This document shows, one piece after another, positions 1-6,023 of a stretch of DNA of 8,254 nucleotides. The translations under genes and the position numbers were made by a program. How positions within the stretch are numbered: the stretch's first letter is position 1; the number at the start of each line of letters is the position of its first letter. The stretch is from TC-15 sp034437275 (GTDB lineage: Bacteria > Chloroflexota > Anaerolineae > Aggregatilineales > Aggregatilineaceae). The notes under the pieces are model-generated. The model had not been told where the DNA came from. It did not search any database and was given only the letters and a program-made list of their open reading frames with translations. The stretch lies in NCBI GenBank assembly GCA_034437275.1, contig DAOTUD010000074.1:1-8254 (forward strand). Reading direction: 5' to 3'.

Positions 1-21
1 GGGGAAAAGCGCGCGCTGTGA

Positions 22-84
22 CTCCCCCTCGCCCCACTGGGTGGGAGAGGGGGCCGGGGGGTGAGGGGGGATAGGGGATGAGGG
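22..84. repeat. G-rich hairpin element, likely dispersed intergenic repeat
   Basis: CCCCCTC (24-30) pairs with GAGGGGG (47-53). The stem continues inward through the C-run and G-run around a short loop near CTGG, with about one mismatch. The right side runs on into G-tracts at 56-61, 65-70, 74-77 and 82-84, separated by 3-4 bases. Hairpins of this CCCCCTC...GAGGGGG-then-GGGTGAGGG type are, to my knowledge, frequent dispersed intergenic elements in GC-rich bacteria. Only one copy is in this window, so the repeat status is inferred. There is no T-run directly after the stem on the + strand, so a plain intrinsic terminator for an upstream gene is not well supported. It is not coding in any convincing frame. 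Confidence 0.5.
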
Positions 85-99
85 CCAACCGGTGGGCAT

Positions 100-310
100 A
101 TATTTCCGCCAACGTGTACTAGTGACTTCCATCACGATTATCGGCGTGGATATACCCATCTGTATCAATATCTATTGCTACAATGTAAATTGATGCGATA
201 TTCAGGCGGATTTGCTCACTATAGTTTACTTTATTATACACTTATTATCAGCAATACCGAAATCACTGCACAACACCCTAAACCGCCATCAGCGCAAGCG
301 AGCCGATACC
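100..310 (+). other. AT-rich non-coding leader before the Mth938 gene
   Basis: Composition changes sharply from G-rich to AT-rich at about position 98 and returns to GC-rich near 280. Open frames cross the stretch (from 175 and from 212), but their translations are atypical in composition and are not conserved-looking. The 33 residues that the 212 frame would add in front of the Mth938 domain are not expected for that family. TACAAT occurs at 179-184 and a second promoter-like arrangement at 212-240. The stretch is best read as a promoter and 5' leader region. Confidence 0.45.
212..240 (+). promoter_or_regulatory. Possible promoter of the Mth938 gene
   Basis: TTGCTC (212-217) and TATACA (235-240) are separated by exactly 17 bases in an AT-rich stretch. 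The -35 match is only 3 of 6 and the -10 match 4 of 6. TACAAT at 179-184 is an alternative -10. A promoter is expected somewhere here because the gene is the first on its strand, but the exact site is uncertain. Confidence 0.2.
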
Positions 311-664
311 ATGCACGCAAAATTCGTACAGTTCGGAGAAGTCAAGATCGACGACAAAACCTACGCCAAAGACGTGATCGTCGATGGTGGCACGGTCCGC
401 AAACGCAAGAAGAAGCCCTCCAAGGCGTACAAAAGCCGCTTCGGGCACACCCCGCTGTCGGTGGACGAGGCGATCCCCTGGGACTGCGAACGCCTGATCG
501 TGGGGACCGGGGCCTATGGCAAGCTGCCGATCATGGACGCGGTCTACCAGCAGGCCGAGGAAAAAGGCGTCGCGTTGGTGGCCGTGCCGACCCCGGAAGC
601 CTGCGAACTGCTCTCCGAGGCGGACCTGGCGACCACCAACGCGATCTTACACCTGACGTGTTAG
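311..664 (+). CDS. Mth938-like domain-containing protein
   Basis: This 117-residue protein belongs to the small Mth938/DUF498 family (related to AAMDC and NDUFAF3 in eukaryotes), which forms a compact alpha/beta fold of no firmly established bacterial function. Visible family features are the N-terminal FGEVKIDDKTYAKDVIV strand pair (8-24), the central RLIVGTGAYGKLP motif (61-73), TPEACELL (94-101) and the characteristic C-terminal NAILHLTC ending (110-117). Length is typical for the family. The ATG at 311 was chosen because the family signature begins directly after it. The same frame is open back to 212, but that stretch is AT-rich with an unrelated composition. No strong Shine-Dalgarno precedes 311, with only purine-poor sequence such as AGCGAG nearby, so the start is probable rather than certain. 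The gene ends 15 bases from the convergent PEBP-family gene. It is likely cytoplasmic, as no signal peptide or membrane segment is seen. Confidence 0.88.
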   Translation: MHAKFVQFGEVKIDDKTYAKDVIVDGGTVRKRKKKPSKAYKSRFGHTPLSVDEAIPWDCERLIVGTGAYGKLPIMDAVYQQAEEKGVALVAVPTPEACELLSEADLATTNAILHLTC

Positions 665-679
665 GTGCTGGTTAGCGCG

Positions 680-1156
680 CTAGGACTGCTTGCGCTCGTA
701 GCGGCCCATCAGGTCGGCGTCAGCCAGGATGTGCCCCTCCATCGCGGCCAGCAGTTCGTCTTTGGTCGCGCCGGGGGCCAGCTCGGGCACATTATCCAGC
801 GCGTAAATCTTGAAAAAGTAGCGGTGCGGGCCATGCCCCACCGGCGGACACGGGCCACCATAGCCCACGTTGCCGAAGTCGTTTTTGCCCTGGCGGCTGC
901 CGTCGCTGAGTTCTCCATCCTTTTCGACATCCTGCGGCAGCCCGCGCACGTGCGCCGGAAGACGGTAGAGCACCCAGTGCACCCACGTTTTGCCGGGCGC
1001 GTCGGGATCATCACAGATCAGGGCGAAGCTCTGCGTGCCGGGCGGGGGATCGCTCCAGGTGAGCGCGGGGGATACGTCGTTGCCCTGGCAGGTGTGGTGA
1101 TGCGGGATCATCTCGCCGCGTTTGAAGTCGTCACTGGTCAGCGCAAATGGGATCAT
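680..1156 (-). CDS. YbhB/YbcL family Raf kinase inhibitor-like (PEBP) protein
   Basis: This 158-residue protein is of the phosphatidylethanolamine-binding-protein family, bacterial YbhB/YbcL branch. The first conserved region DDPDAPG (49-55) is followed by VHWVLYRLP (59-67). The second is GYGGPCPP (98-105) with GHGPHRYFF (107-115). Asp52, His60 and His111 are the expected anion-pocket residues. Length matches the bacterial family (about 150-180 residues) and there is no signal peptide, so it should be cytoplasmic. The family folds as a beta sandwich with a small ligand pocket. Bacterial members have no agreed physiological function, and kinase inhibition is known only for eukaryotic relatives. 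The ATG is preceded by AGGAGG 7 bases upstream, and the protein begins MIPFALTSDDF as family members do. It has its own upstream region of about 147 bases with a -10-like element and an inverted repeat, so it is probably transcribed alone. Its stop codon lies in a TAGCGCGCTA palindrome (673-682) where it converges with the Mth938 gene. Confidence 0.93.
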   Translation of the reverse strand: MIPFALTSDDFKRGEMIPHHHTCQGNDVSPALTWSDPPPGTQSFALICDDPDAPGKTWVHWVLYRLPAHVRGLPQDVEKDGELSDGSRQGKNDFGNVGYGGPCPPVGHGPHRYFFKIYALDNVPELAPGATKDELLAAMEGHILADADLMGRYERKQS

Positions 1157-1163
1157 CGGGTTC

Positions 1164-1169
1164 CCTCCT
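1164..1169 (-). promoter_or_regulatory. Ribosome binding site of the PEBP gene
   Basis: AGGAGG on the minus strand ends 7 bases before the ATG at 1156-1154. It is a near-perfect Shine-Dalgarno and fixes the start. Confidence 0.8.
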
Positions 1170-1174
1170 CGTTA

Positions 1175-1197
1175 ACAATATCAGATACCCATATTGT
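1175..1197 (-). promoter_or_regulatory. Operator-like inverted repeat overlapping the PEBP promoter
   Basis: ACAATAT (1175-1181) and ATATTGT (1191-1197) are perfect inverted copies separated by 9 bases. On the minus strand the element includes TACAAT (1193-1198), a good -10 hexamer 36 bases before the ATG and upstream of the AGGAGG. A symmetrical site covering the -10 and the likely transcription start is a typical position for a repressor-binding site. No regulator gene is adjacent, and a weak 5'-UTR hairpin is an alternative reading. Confidence 0.4.
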
Positions 1198-1199
1198 AA
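1190..1199 (-). promoter_or_regulatory. Putative -10 region of the PEBP gene
   Basis: TTACAATATG on the minus strand contains TACAAT, 5 of 6 matches to TATAAT. The identical 10-mer occurs on the plus strand at 6024-6033 before another gene. No convincing -35 is visible 16-18 bases upstream. Confidence 0.4.
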
Positions 1200-1227
1200 A
1201 GGTCTTGCACCTCAATCGAAAATGCCG

Positions 1228-1267
1228 CCTCCAGGAACGCCCTGGCACCCGCGCGCCTGGGTGGAGG
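1228..1267 (-). terminator. Possible terminator hairpin after the cyclase gene
   Basis: CCTCCA (1228-1233) and TGGAGG (1262-1267) can pair, with CCAGG (1231-1235) and CCTGG (1256-1260) as an alternative inner pairing. The hairpin would form 37 bases downstream of the cyclase stop. On the minus strand it is followed by CGGCATTTTC, a short T-run several bases away. The stem is interrupted, so termination here is only plausible. Confidence 0.25.
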
Positions 1268-1303
1268 AAGAAAGCCCGGCTAATTAACGCCGCCGACCGC
1301 CGG

Positions 1304-2902
1304 TCAGGCCAGCCCCAGCACGTCGAAGACATCCACCGGCTGCTGCCGCCCCTTGATCGTGATCTCGCCGACCGGCTCGACCTCGACCGCATTTTGCAGC
1401 CGGTCGTAGACCGACGCCGTGATCAGGACCTGCCCGGGCCGGGCGTGCTCTTGCAGCCGCCGCGCGACATTGACCGCATCGCCGATGGCAGTGTAGTTCA
1501 TGGCCTGGGCGGTGCCCACATTGCCCACCACAGCCTCGCCCAAATGCACGCCGATGCCCAGCCCCAGGTCATTGCCCCCGGTGTGGGCGTGGCGTTCGCT
1601 GATGGCGCGCTGCAACGCCAGCGCCGCATCGACCGCGCGCAGTGGGTGATCGTCCTGGTCCTCCGGGGCATTGAAGACCGCCATCACCGCGTCGCCCAGA
1701 TACTTATCGAGCATCCCTTCGCGGCTGAAGATCACGTCCGCCGCCAGCCGGAAATACTCGTTGAGCAGCGCCACCGCGTCTTCCGGCTCGGCCTGCTCGG
1801 TGTAGGCGGTGAAGCCGCGCACATCGGCGAACACAACGCTGATCTCGCGCCGTTCGCCGCCCAGCCGCAGCATGGCCTCCGGGTCGCGCAGGACGCGCTC
1901 GACGACACGCGGGGCCACGTAGCGCTCGAAGGCGCCGCGGATTTGATCGCGCTCTTCCGTGGACGCAGCCGCCAGGGCGCTGTAGTTGCGCGCGTTTTCG
2001 ATGGCAATCGCGGCGTAGTCGCCCAGCGCACTGAGCATCGCGCCGTCCTGCTGGCTGAAGGGCGACGCATCGGTGCTCACGTTCTCCACGCTGAGCACCC
2101 CGACCACCCGCTGCCCCACGCTGAGCGGGATGCAGGCCACCGCCGACGGCAGCGACGGGTCCTGCGCGCGGTGGCGGCGCAGTTCGTCGGGCGTCAGCAC
2201 GACCGGCTTGCCGGTTTCGGCGGCGCGCCACGCGATGCGGTCGGTGCTGACCTCGCTGCACGACCTGGCCTGGGGATCGTTGTGCTTCTTGACTGCGCGG
2301 CAGACCAGTTGATCGCCGTCCAGCAGCAGCAGCGATCCCTGCTCCGCGTCGATCACCTGGGTCGTCGCCTCGACGATGCGCGGCAGCAGCTGCTCCATGT
2401 TGGCCAGCGCGGTCACGCTTTTCCCGACCTGGTAGAGCGTGTTCAACTCGCGCACGCGCCGGTTGAGCGTCGCATTGGCCTGCAGCAGCCGTTCGGTGAG
2501 CGCCTCTTTCTCTTGGCGCAGCCGGACCTCGCCCAGGCAGTGATCGATGGCGTCGAGCATTTCGTCGACGGTGTAGGGCTTCTTGACGTAATCGCGCACG
2601 CCTTTACGAAAGACCTCGATCGCGATTTCTTCGGAGCCGTGGAACGTCATCAAAATGACCGGAATGTCCCAGCCTTCGTCCTGGAGCGCCTCCAGCACCT
2701 GCATCCCGTTCATGCGCGGCATCTGCAGGTCCAGCAAGATAATATCCGGCTGGTGCTGCCGCACCATTTGCATTGTTTCCAGCCCGTTCCGTGCCAGCAG
2801 CGGCACGAACCCGTTGGGCTGGAGAATATAGTCGACGATGAAGTCGCGGTTGTCGCGTCCATCGTCGGCGACCAGAACCTTCACACCGTCACCGCTGACC
2901 AC
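1304..2902 (-). CDS. Response regulator-GAF-adenylate/guanylate cyclase fusion
   Basis: Counting from the GTG at 2902 this is a 532-residue soluble signalling protein. An N-terminal receiver domain (about 7-125) has the acidic pair Asp13/Asp14, phospho-acceptor Asp58 (LLDLQMP), Thr86 and Lys108 before Pro. A coiled-coil-like linker (about 124-158) leads to a GAF domain (about 167-304). The C-terminal class III cyclase domain (about 349-530) keeps both metal aspartates, Asp360 (FADVRGF) and Asp404 (KYLGDAVMAVF). It also keeps Lys400 and Thr471, an adenine-type pair, and the transition-state residues Asn478 and Arg482 (VNVARRL). Cyclic AMP synthesis gated by phosphorylation and a GAF ligand is therefore expected. 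No partner histidine kinase is in the window. The frame is open to a TTG at 2953, but that start lacks a Shine-Dalgarno and lies upstream of a TATACT element (2939-2934). GTG 2902 has GGTGAG 9 bases before it, so I prefer it. Confidence 0.9.
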   Translation of the reverse strand: MVSGDGVKVLVADDGRDNRDFIVDYILQPNGFVPLLARNGLETMQMVRQHQPDIILLDLQMPRMNGMQVLEALQDEGWDIPVILMTFHGSEEIAIEVFRKGVRDYVKKPYTVDEMLDAIDHCLGEVRLRQEKEALTERLLQANATLNRRVRELNTLYQVGKSVTALANMEQLLPRIVEATTQVIDAEQGSLLLLDGDQLVCRAVKKHNDPQARSCSEVSTDRIAWRAAETGKPVVLTPDELRRHRAQDPSLPSAVACIPLSVGQRVVGVLSVENVSTDASPFSQQDGAMLSALGDYAAIAIENARNYSALAAASTEERDQIRGAFERYVAPRVVERVLRDPEAMLRLGGERREISVVFADVRGFTAYTEQAEPEDAVALLNEYFRLAADVIFSREGMLDKYLGDAVMAVFNAPEDQDDHPLRAVDAALALQRAISERHAHTGGNDLGLGIGVHLGEAVVGNVGTAQAMNYTAIGDAVNVARRLQEHARPGQVLITASVYDRLQNAVEVEPVGEITIKGRQQPVDVFDVLGLA

Positions 2903-2911
2903 TGCCAAATC

Positions 2912-2917
2912 CTCACC
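2912..2917 (-). promoter_or_regulatory. Ribosome binding site supporting the GTG start of the cyclase gene
   Basis: GGTGAG on the minus strand lies 9 bases before GTG 2902-2900. The alternative starts TTG 2953 and GTG 2950 have no purine-rich sequence at a suitable distance, so this site decides between them, with moderate certainty. Confidence 0.45.
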
Positions 2918-2931
2918 ATGCTTTCTTCCTG

Positions 2932-2947
2932 CCAGTATAGTGCAATT
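2932..2947 (-). promoter_or_regulatory. Putative -10 promoter element of the cyclase gene
   Basis: The minus strand reads AATTGCACTATACTGG, with TATACT at 2939-2934, 31 bases before the preferred start. It matches the element at 4444-4459 (AACTGGCCTATACTGG) at 13 of 16 positions. No clear -35 is seen. If active, the cyclase has its own promoter in addition to any read-through from the WD40 gene, whose stop lies about 37 bases upstream of it. Confidence 0.35.
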
Positions 2948-2983
2948 CACCAAATCGGGCTACTGCGGGCATCCCGTGCGGCC

Positions 2984-4375
2984 CTACTCCACCACGCCGC
3001 ACACCGTCCACACGTCGTCGCCGGGCACCATGCGGAACGTCACATCGACCGCCAACTCGCGGATATCCCCGTCGTAGTTGACCTCCGCCGCGCCGCCACA
3101 CGCCACCAGCGCCGCGCTGCCATCCGTGCCCACCGGTTCGCAGGTCAGGTCGAGCAGCGTGGCATCGACCGAGGCAAACGACAGCGCATCGCGCCGGGCG
3201 GTATCTTGCCATGCCGGGCACGACACCGCCTGGGCCGCACCGGCGTCAGCAGCGACCTCCGCCTGAAGATATGCGGTCGCCACCTCCGCCGCCTGCTCGA
3301 CGGGCAGCGTCCCGGCGGCATCGACGCCACCGTCCGCACTGACGCCCCACACCCGCAGCGTGCCATCCGCCAGCGCAAAGACCAGCCGCGTGTCGTCCGG
3401 CGTGACGTGCACCCCGCCGCCGCCCAGCGGCACGGTCACCAGGTGCGCGCCGGTAGCCGCGTCCCACACCTGGAAGCCGCCGCCGTCAAAGGTACCGGAC
3501 ACCACCAGCAGCGATCCCGCCGCGTTGACGGTCACGCCCTGGACCGCGCCGCCGTTGGCCCACTCGTCGAGCACCGCGCCGGTCGCCGGGTCGAGCACCA
3601 GCACTCCGCTGCCCGCCCCGCCGTTCGTCGCATAATAGGATGCGTACAACCGCGCACCATCCACGCCAAAAGCCAGCGCGGCGACCTGTTTGCCCGCGTC
3701 CAGCGCCCACTTACCGGCCAACTGGGCCGAGACGGCATCCCACACCCGCACCCCCGCCAGCGGCGCAGCGAGCCGCGCCCCGTCCGGCGTGAAGGCCAGG
3801 TCGGGCATGGCCTGCGCGCCGACCTGAATCTCGTTCACCGGCTGGCAGGTCCCGTCCCACACGCGGATCATGCCGTCCCCGGTGGATGCCGTCGCCACAT
3901 AGCGCCCGTCCGGGCTGACCGCGATCTGCTCGACAGCGGCGTCCGCGTGCGCGTCGACCACCACCATCTGTGGAATTGTCGTATCAGCCAGGTCCCAGGC
4001 CGTTAATGTCCCCATCCTGTTCCCCACCCACAGCATCCCGTCCGGGCTGAAGGCCAGGCTGGTCGCCTGCTCCATCGACAGGGTAGTCACCACTTGCCCG
4101 GCGTTGATATCCCACACGTGCACGCGCCCGGCAGTCCGCGACTCGATCAGCGCCAACCGGTCGCCCGTCACGTTGAGATCGGACAGCCTGCCGCCGGGCT
4201 GGTCGTCACCGTTCATCGACACAAACGTGCTGCGATCCACCGCCGAGAGTTCGGCCAGTTGCGCGGCGTTTTCCGGGGTGATCGCGGGTAATCCACCGTC
4301 TTTCTGCGCCTCAACGGGAACAATACCTGCTGCCAACACCAACATTACCAGCACCGTTAACCGCTTCATAAACAT
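2984..4375 (-). CDS. Exported seven-bladed WD40 repeat protein with C-terminal cysteine-containing domain
   Basis: This 463-residue protein starts with a Sec-type signal peptide: MFMKR, a hydrophobic stretch to about residue 19, and VEA as a likely cleavage site at 21-23. It has no lipobox. A beta propeller follows (about 55-345). Repeat-ending aspartates after W or L occur in VHVWD (W88), LTAWD (W127), IRVWD (W173), VRVWD (W212), VLVLD (L261) and FQVWD (W304). With LRVWG (W343) they give seven blades, several with the AFSPDG-type strand. Residues about 358-463 form a separate domain starting AEVATAYLQAEVAADAGAAQ, with Cys386, Cys412, Cys426 and Cys459 able to make two disulfides. Its pattern suggests an NTF2-like tail domain, which is unconfirmed. 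Such propellers are usually binding scaffolds, and no catalytic motif is seen. AAGGGAG lies 4 bases before ATG 4375 and 10 before a second in-frame ATG at 4369, so either may be used. The cyclase gene follows on the same strand and may be co-transcribed. Confidence 0.85.
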   Translation of the reverse strand: MFMKRLTVLVMLVLAAGIVPVEAQKDGGLPAITPENAAQLAELSAVDRSTFVSMNGDDQPGGRLSDLNVTGDRLALIESRTAGRVHVWDINAGQVVTTLSMEQATSLAFSPDGMLWVGNRMGTLTAWDLADTTIPQMVVVDAHADAAVEQIAVSPDGRYVATASTGDGMIRVWDGTCQPVNEIQVGAQAMPDLAFTPDGARLAAPLAGVRVWDAVSAQLAGKWALDAGKQVAALAFGVDGARLYASYYATNGGAGSGVLVLDPATGAVLDEWANGGAVQGVTVNAAGSLLVVSGTFDGGGFQVWDAATGAHLVTVPLGGGGVHVTPDDTRLVFALADGTLRVWGVSADGGVDAAGTLPVEQAAEVATAYLQAEVAADAGAAQAVSCPAWQDTARRDALSFASVDATLLDLTCEPVGTDGSAALVACGGAAEVNYDGDIRELAVDVTFRMVPGDDVWTVCGVVE

Positions 4376-4379
4376 TAAG

Positions 4380-4386
4380 CTCCCTT
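4380..4386 (-). promoter_or_regulatory. Ribosome binding site of the WD40 gene
   Basis: AAGGGAG on the minus strand is 4 bases from ATG 4375 and 10 bases from ATG 4369. Both spacings are at the edge of the usual range, so the site confirms the gene but does not settle which ATG is used. Confidence 0.6.
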
Positions 4387-4403
4387 CAGACGTTTATGCA
4401 ACA

Positions 4404-4431
4404 TTTATAGTTTAACACGAGATTCCGTCCA
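4404..4431 (-). promoter_or_regulatory. Putative promoter of the WD40 gene
   Basis: On the minus strand TGGACG (4431-4426, 4 of 6 matches to TTGACA) and TATAAA (4409-4404) are separated by 16 bases. They lie about 30 bases before the ATG, inside the AT-rich part of the divergent intergenic region. Confidence 0.4.
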
Positions 4432-4443
4432 GCGGCACAGGAA

Positions 4444-4459
4444 AACTGGCCTATACTGG
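4444..4459 (+). promoter_or_regulatory. Putative -10 promoter element of the beta-helix gene
   Basis: AACTGGCCTATACTGG holds TATACT at 4452-4457, 33 bases before the ATG at 4491. No good -35 lies 16-18 bases upstream. The same 16-base pattern recurs before the cyclase gene with three differences, which favours a real promoter-associated sequence over chance. Confidence 0.4.
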
Positions 4460-4478
4460 AGATACCAATTAGTCGCAC

Positions 4479-4485
4479 AAGGAGG
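4479..4485 (+). promoter_or_regulatory. Ribosome binding site of the beta-helix gene
   Basis: AAGGAGG, a full-length Shine-Dalgarno core, ends 5 bases before ATG 4491. It is the strongest such site in the window and suggests efficient translation. Confidence 0.85.
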
Positions 4486-4490
4486 GTATC

Positions 4491-5987
4491 ATGTGCAAAT
4501 GGGTAGGACTGCTGAGCATCGGTGGGCTGCTGGTGGCGGGCTTACCGTCCACCGCCGCCCAGGACGCTCCGCCCTCCCCCGGCATCTGCGACGGGGCCAT
4601 CTGTGGGCCTTCCGGCGCGTTCACCGTCCGCGAGTTTCCGACGACGGCGCTCATCGCCTGGGACGCTTTTCCGCCCAACCCAGCCCGCCCCTATACCCCG
4701 TCCGGCGGACGCACCATTCACGTCGCGCCCGGCGGGGACGACGCCAACGACGGCACAGCGGGCGCGCCGCTGGCCTCGCCGCGCCGCGCGCTCGAACTGG
4801 CGCAGTCCGGCGACGTGATCCTGGTCGCGAACGGCACGTACCCGCTGGGGCCAACCGACGAGTACGAAGGGCTGGTGATGGACACGCCCGGCGTCACGCT
4901 GGCCGCCGAGACGATTGGCGGCGCGATCCTGGAACCCGCCGGGGCCGACCTGCCCGCGGTTGCCATCAACGCCCGCGCCGACAAGCTGGTGATCGACGGC
5001 TTCGTGATCCGGGGCTTCCGCAGCGCCGGAATCTATTTCGGGCGCGGGGAGTCACCACAGGGGATGCTGGTGCTCAAACACCTGCTGATCGAAGACACCG
5101 CCGAGGGCATCCTGGCGACCTACGACGGCGACGGGGTCCAGCCGGTGATCGAGGGCCTGCTGGTGTACGACGTGTGGCTGCGCGACATCGGGCTGATCGG
5201 GCTGCAATGCGGCCAGGGGCCATGTAACGACATGCGCTGGGAAGCGCTGCGGGTCGAGATGCCCTCCACCAGCTCCGACTCCGGCGCGGACGCGATCGCG
5301 GTCGAATCAGGGGCTAACATCGTGGTGTTCAACGTCGAGGTCAGCGGCGCATCGGGCGACGGCATCGACATCAAAGGCGCGCGGGTCGCGGTCGCCAACG
5401 TGATCGTGCACGACGTCACGCGCAACGGGATCAAGCTGTGGGCGGGCGGCGACGTGATCAACGCCCTGGTGTACAACACCGGCGCGGACGCGGCGGTCGT
5501 CTTCGAGGCGGGGGACTATCGCCTGCTGAACTGCACCGTCGCGCGGCACGCCTGGGGCCAACGCGCCTACGCCATGACCGTCAGCTACGATACGCCGACC
5601 GCACCCGGCAGCCTGGCGATCATCAACAGCGCCTTCTACCAGAACGCCGGGGCGATCTGGGTCTCGCCCGCCTTCGACCTGACCGTGCGCAACTCGATCT
5701 TCTTCGGCTCGACCAACGGCGAGGAACTGATCTGGGACCCGCTGACCATCGGCGCGGCGGCCAGCCCGATCAGCGCGCTGGAAGCTGCCGGGGGTGGGCG
5801 CGACAATCCCGGCCTGGTCGATCCGCTGTTCGCCGATCCGGACGCGGGCGACTACACCTGGCCCACCAACAGCCCGCTGCGCGACGCCGGCACGGACGCC
5901 ATCGACACGCTGCCGGCCTTCGACCTGCTCGGCAATCCGCGCCGCGTGGGGGCCGGGGTGGACCTCGGGCCGTGGGAGCGCGAGTAA
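4491..5987 (+). CDS. Exported right-handed parallel beta-helix repeat protein
   Basis: This 498-residue protein has a signal peptide: MCKW, a hydrophobic core at about 5-17, and cleavage likely after STAA near residue 23. Residues 76-120 form the typical opening module of parallel beta-helix proteins, IHVAPGGDDANDGT followed by SPRRALELAQSGDVILVANGTY. Residues about 130-410 are stacked short coils such as LVIDGFVIRGFRSAGIYF and VAVANVIVHDVTRNGIKLWAGG. The end (441-495) has NPGLVDPLFADPDAGDYTWPTNSPLRDAGTD and then LLGNPRRVGAGVDLGPWE, as in choice-of-anchor-Q or pectate-lyase-like proteins. Cys33/Cys38 and Cys240/Cys245 could form disulfides, consistent with export. The fold usually binds or cleaves polysaccharides, but no lyase or hydrolase catalytic set is recognisable, so the substrate is unknown. 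It has no lipobox, sorting signal or C-terminal membrane helix. It is divergent from the WD40 gene and may be co-transcribed with the membrane-protein gene downstream (103-base gap, no clear terminator). Confidence 0.88.
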   Translation: MCKWVGLLSIGGLLVAGLPSTAAQDAPPSPGICDGAICGPSGAFTVREFPTTALIAWDAFPPNPARPYTPSGGRTIHVAPGGDDANDGTAGAPLASPRRALELAQSGDVILVANGTYPLGPTDEYEGLVMDTPGVTLAAETIGGAILEPAGADLPAVAINARADKLVIDGFVIRGFRSAGIYFGRGESPQGMLVLKHLLIEDTAEGILATYDGDGVQPVIEGLLVYDVWLRDIGLIGLQCGQGPCNDMRWEALRVEMPSTSSDSGADAIAVESGANIVVFNVEVSGASGDGIDIKGARVAVANVIVHDVTRNGIKLWAGGDVINALVYNTGADAAVVFEAGDYRLLNCTVARHAWGQRAYAMTVSYDTPTAPGSLAIINSAFYQNAGAIWVSPAFDLTVRNSIFFGSTNGEELIWDPLTIGAAASPISALEAAGGGRDNPGLVDPLFADPDAGDYTWPTNSPLRDAGTDAIDTLPAFDLLGNPRRVGAGVDLGPWERE

Positions 5988-6023
5988 TCGCCCGGTGGAG
6001 TTATGCGCAGCCTGCGAGTCTGG

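Noticed and set aside
175..675. An overlapping plus-strand frame of 166 codons across the Mth938 gene
   Set aside because: Its translation is Arg-rich and low in complexity where it overlaps the real gene, as expected of a shifted reading of GC-rich coding sequence.
673..682. TAGCGCGCTA palindrome between the convergent first two genes as a bidirectional terminator
   Set aside because: The palindrome is only 10 bases with no loop space and no flanking T-run, so a stable terminator hairpin is unlikely. It also contains one gene's stop codon.
1153..1392. A 79-codon minus-strand frame running into the PEBP start
   Set aside because: It overlaps the end of the cyclase gene in another frame and has an Arg/Ser-rich translation. 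The PEBP gene has its own start and a strong ribosome binding site at the expected position.
665..4006. A 1113-codon open frame on the plus strand, antisense to the PEBP, cyclase and WD40 genes
   Set aside because: It lies opposite three genes with clear family motifs and conserved residues. Its translation is rich in Arg, His, Ala and Gln with no recognisable domain. Long antisense frames without stops are expected opposite GC-rich genes.
4491..4560. Cysteine at residue 2 of the beta-helix precursor as a lipoprotein site
   Set aside because: A lipobox cysteine must follow the hydrophobic core of the signal peptide, and this one precedes it. Cleavage near AA at 22-23 by the ordinary signal peptidase fits better.
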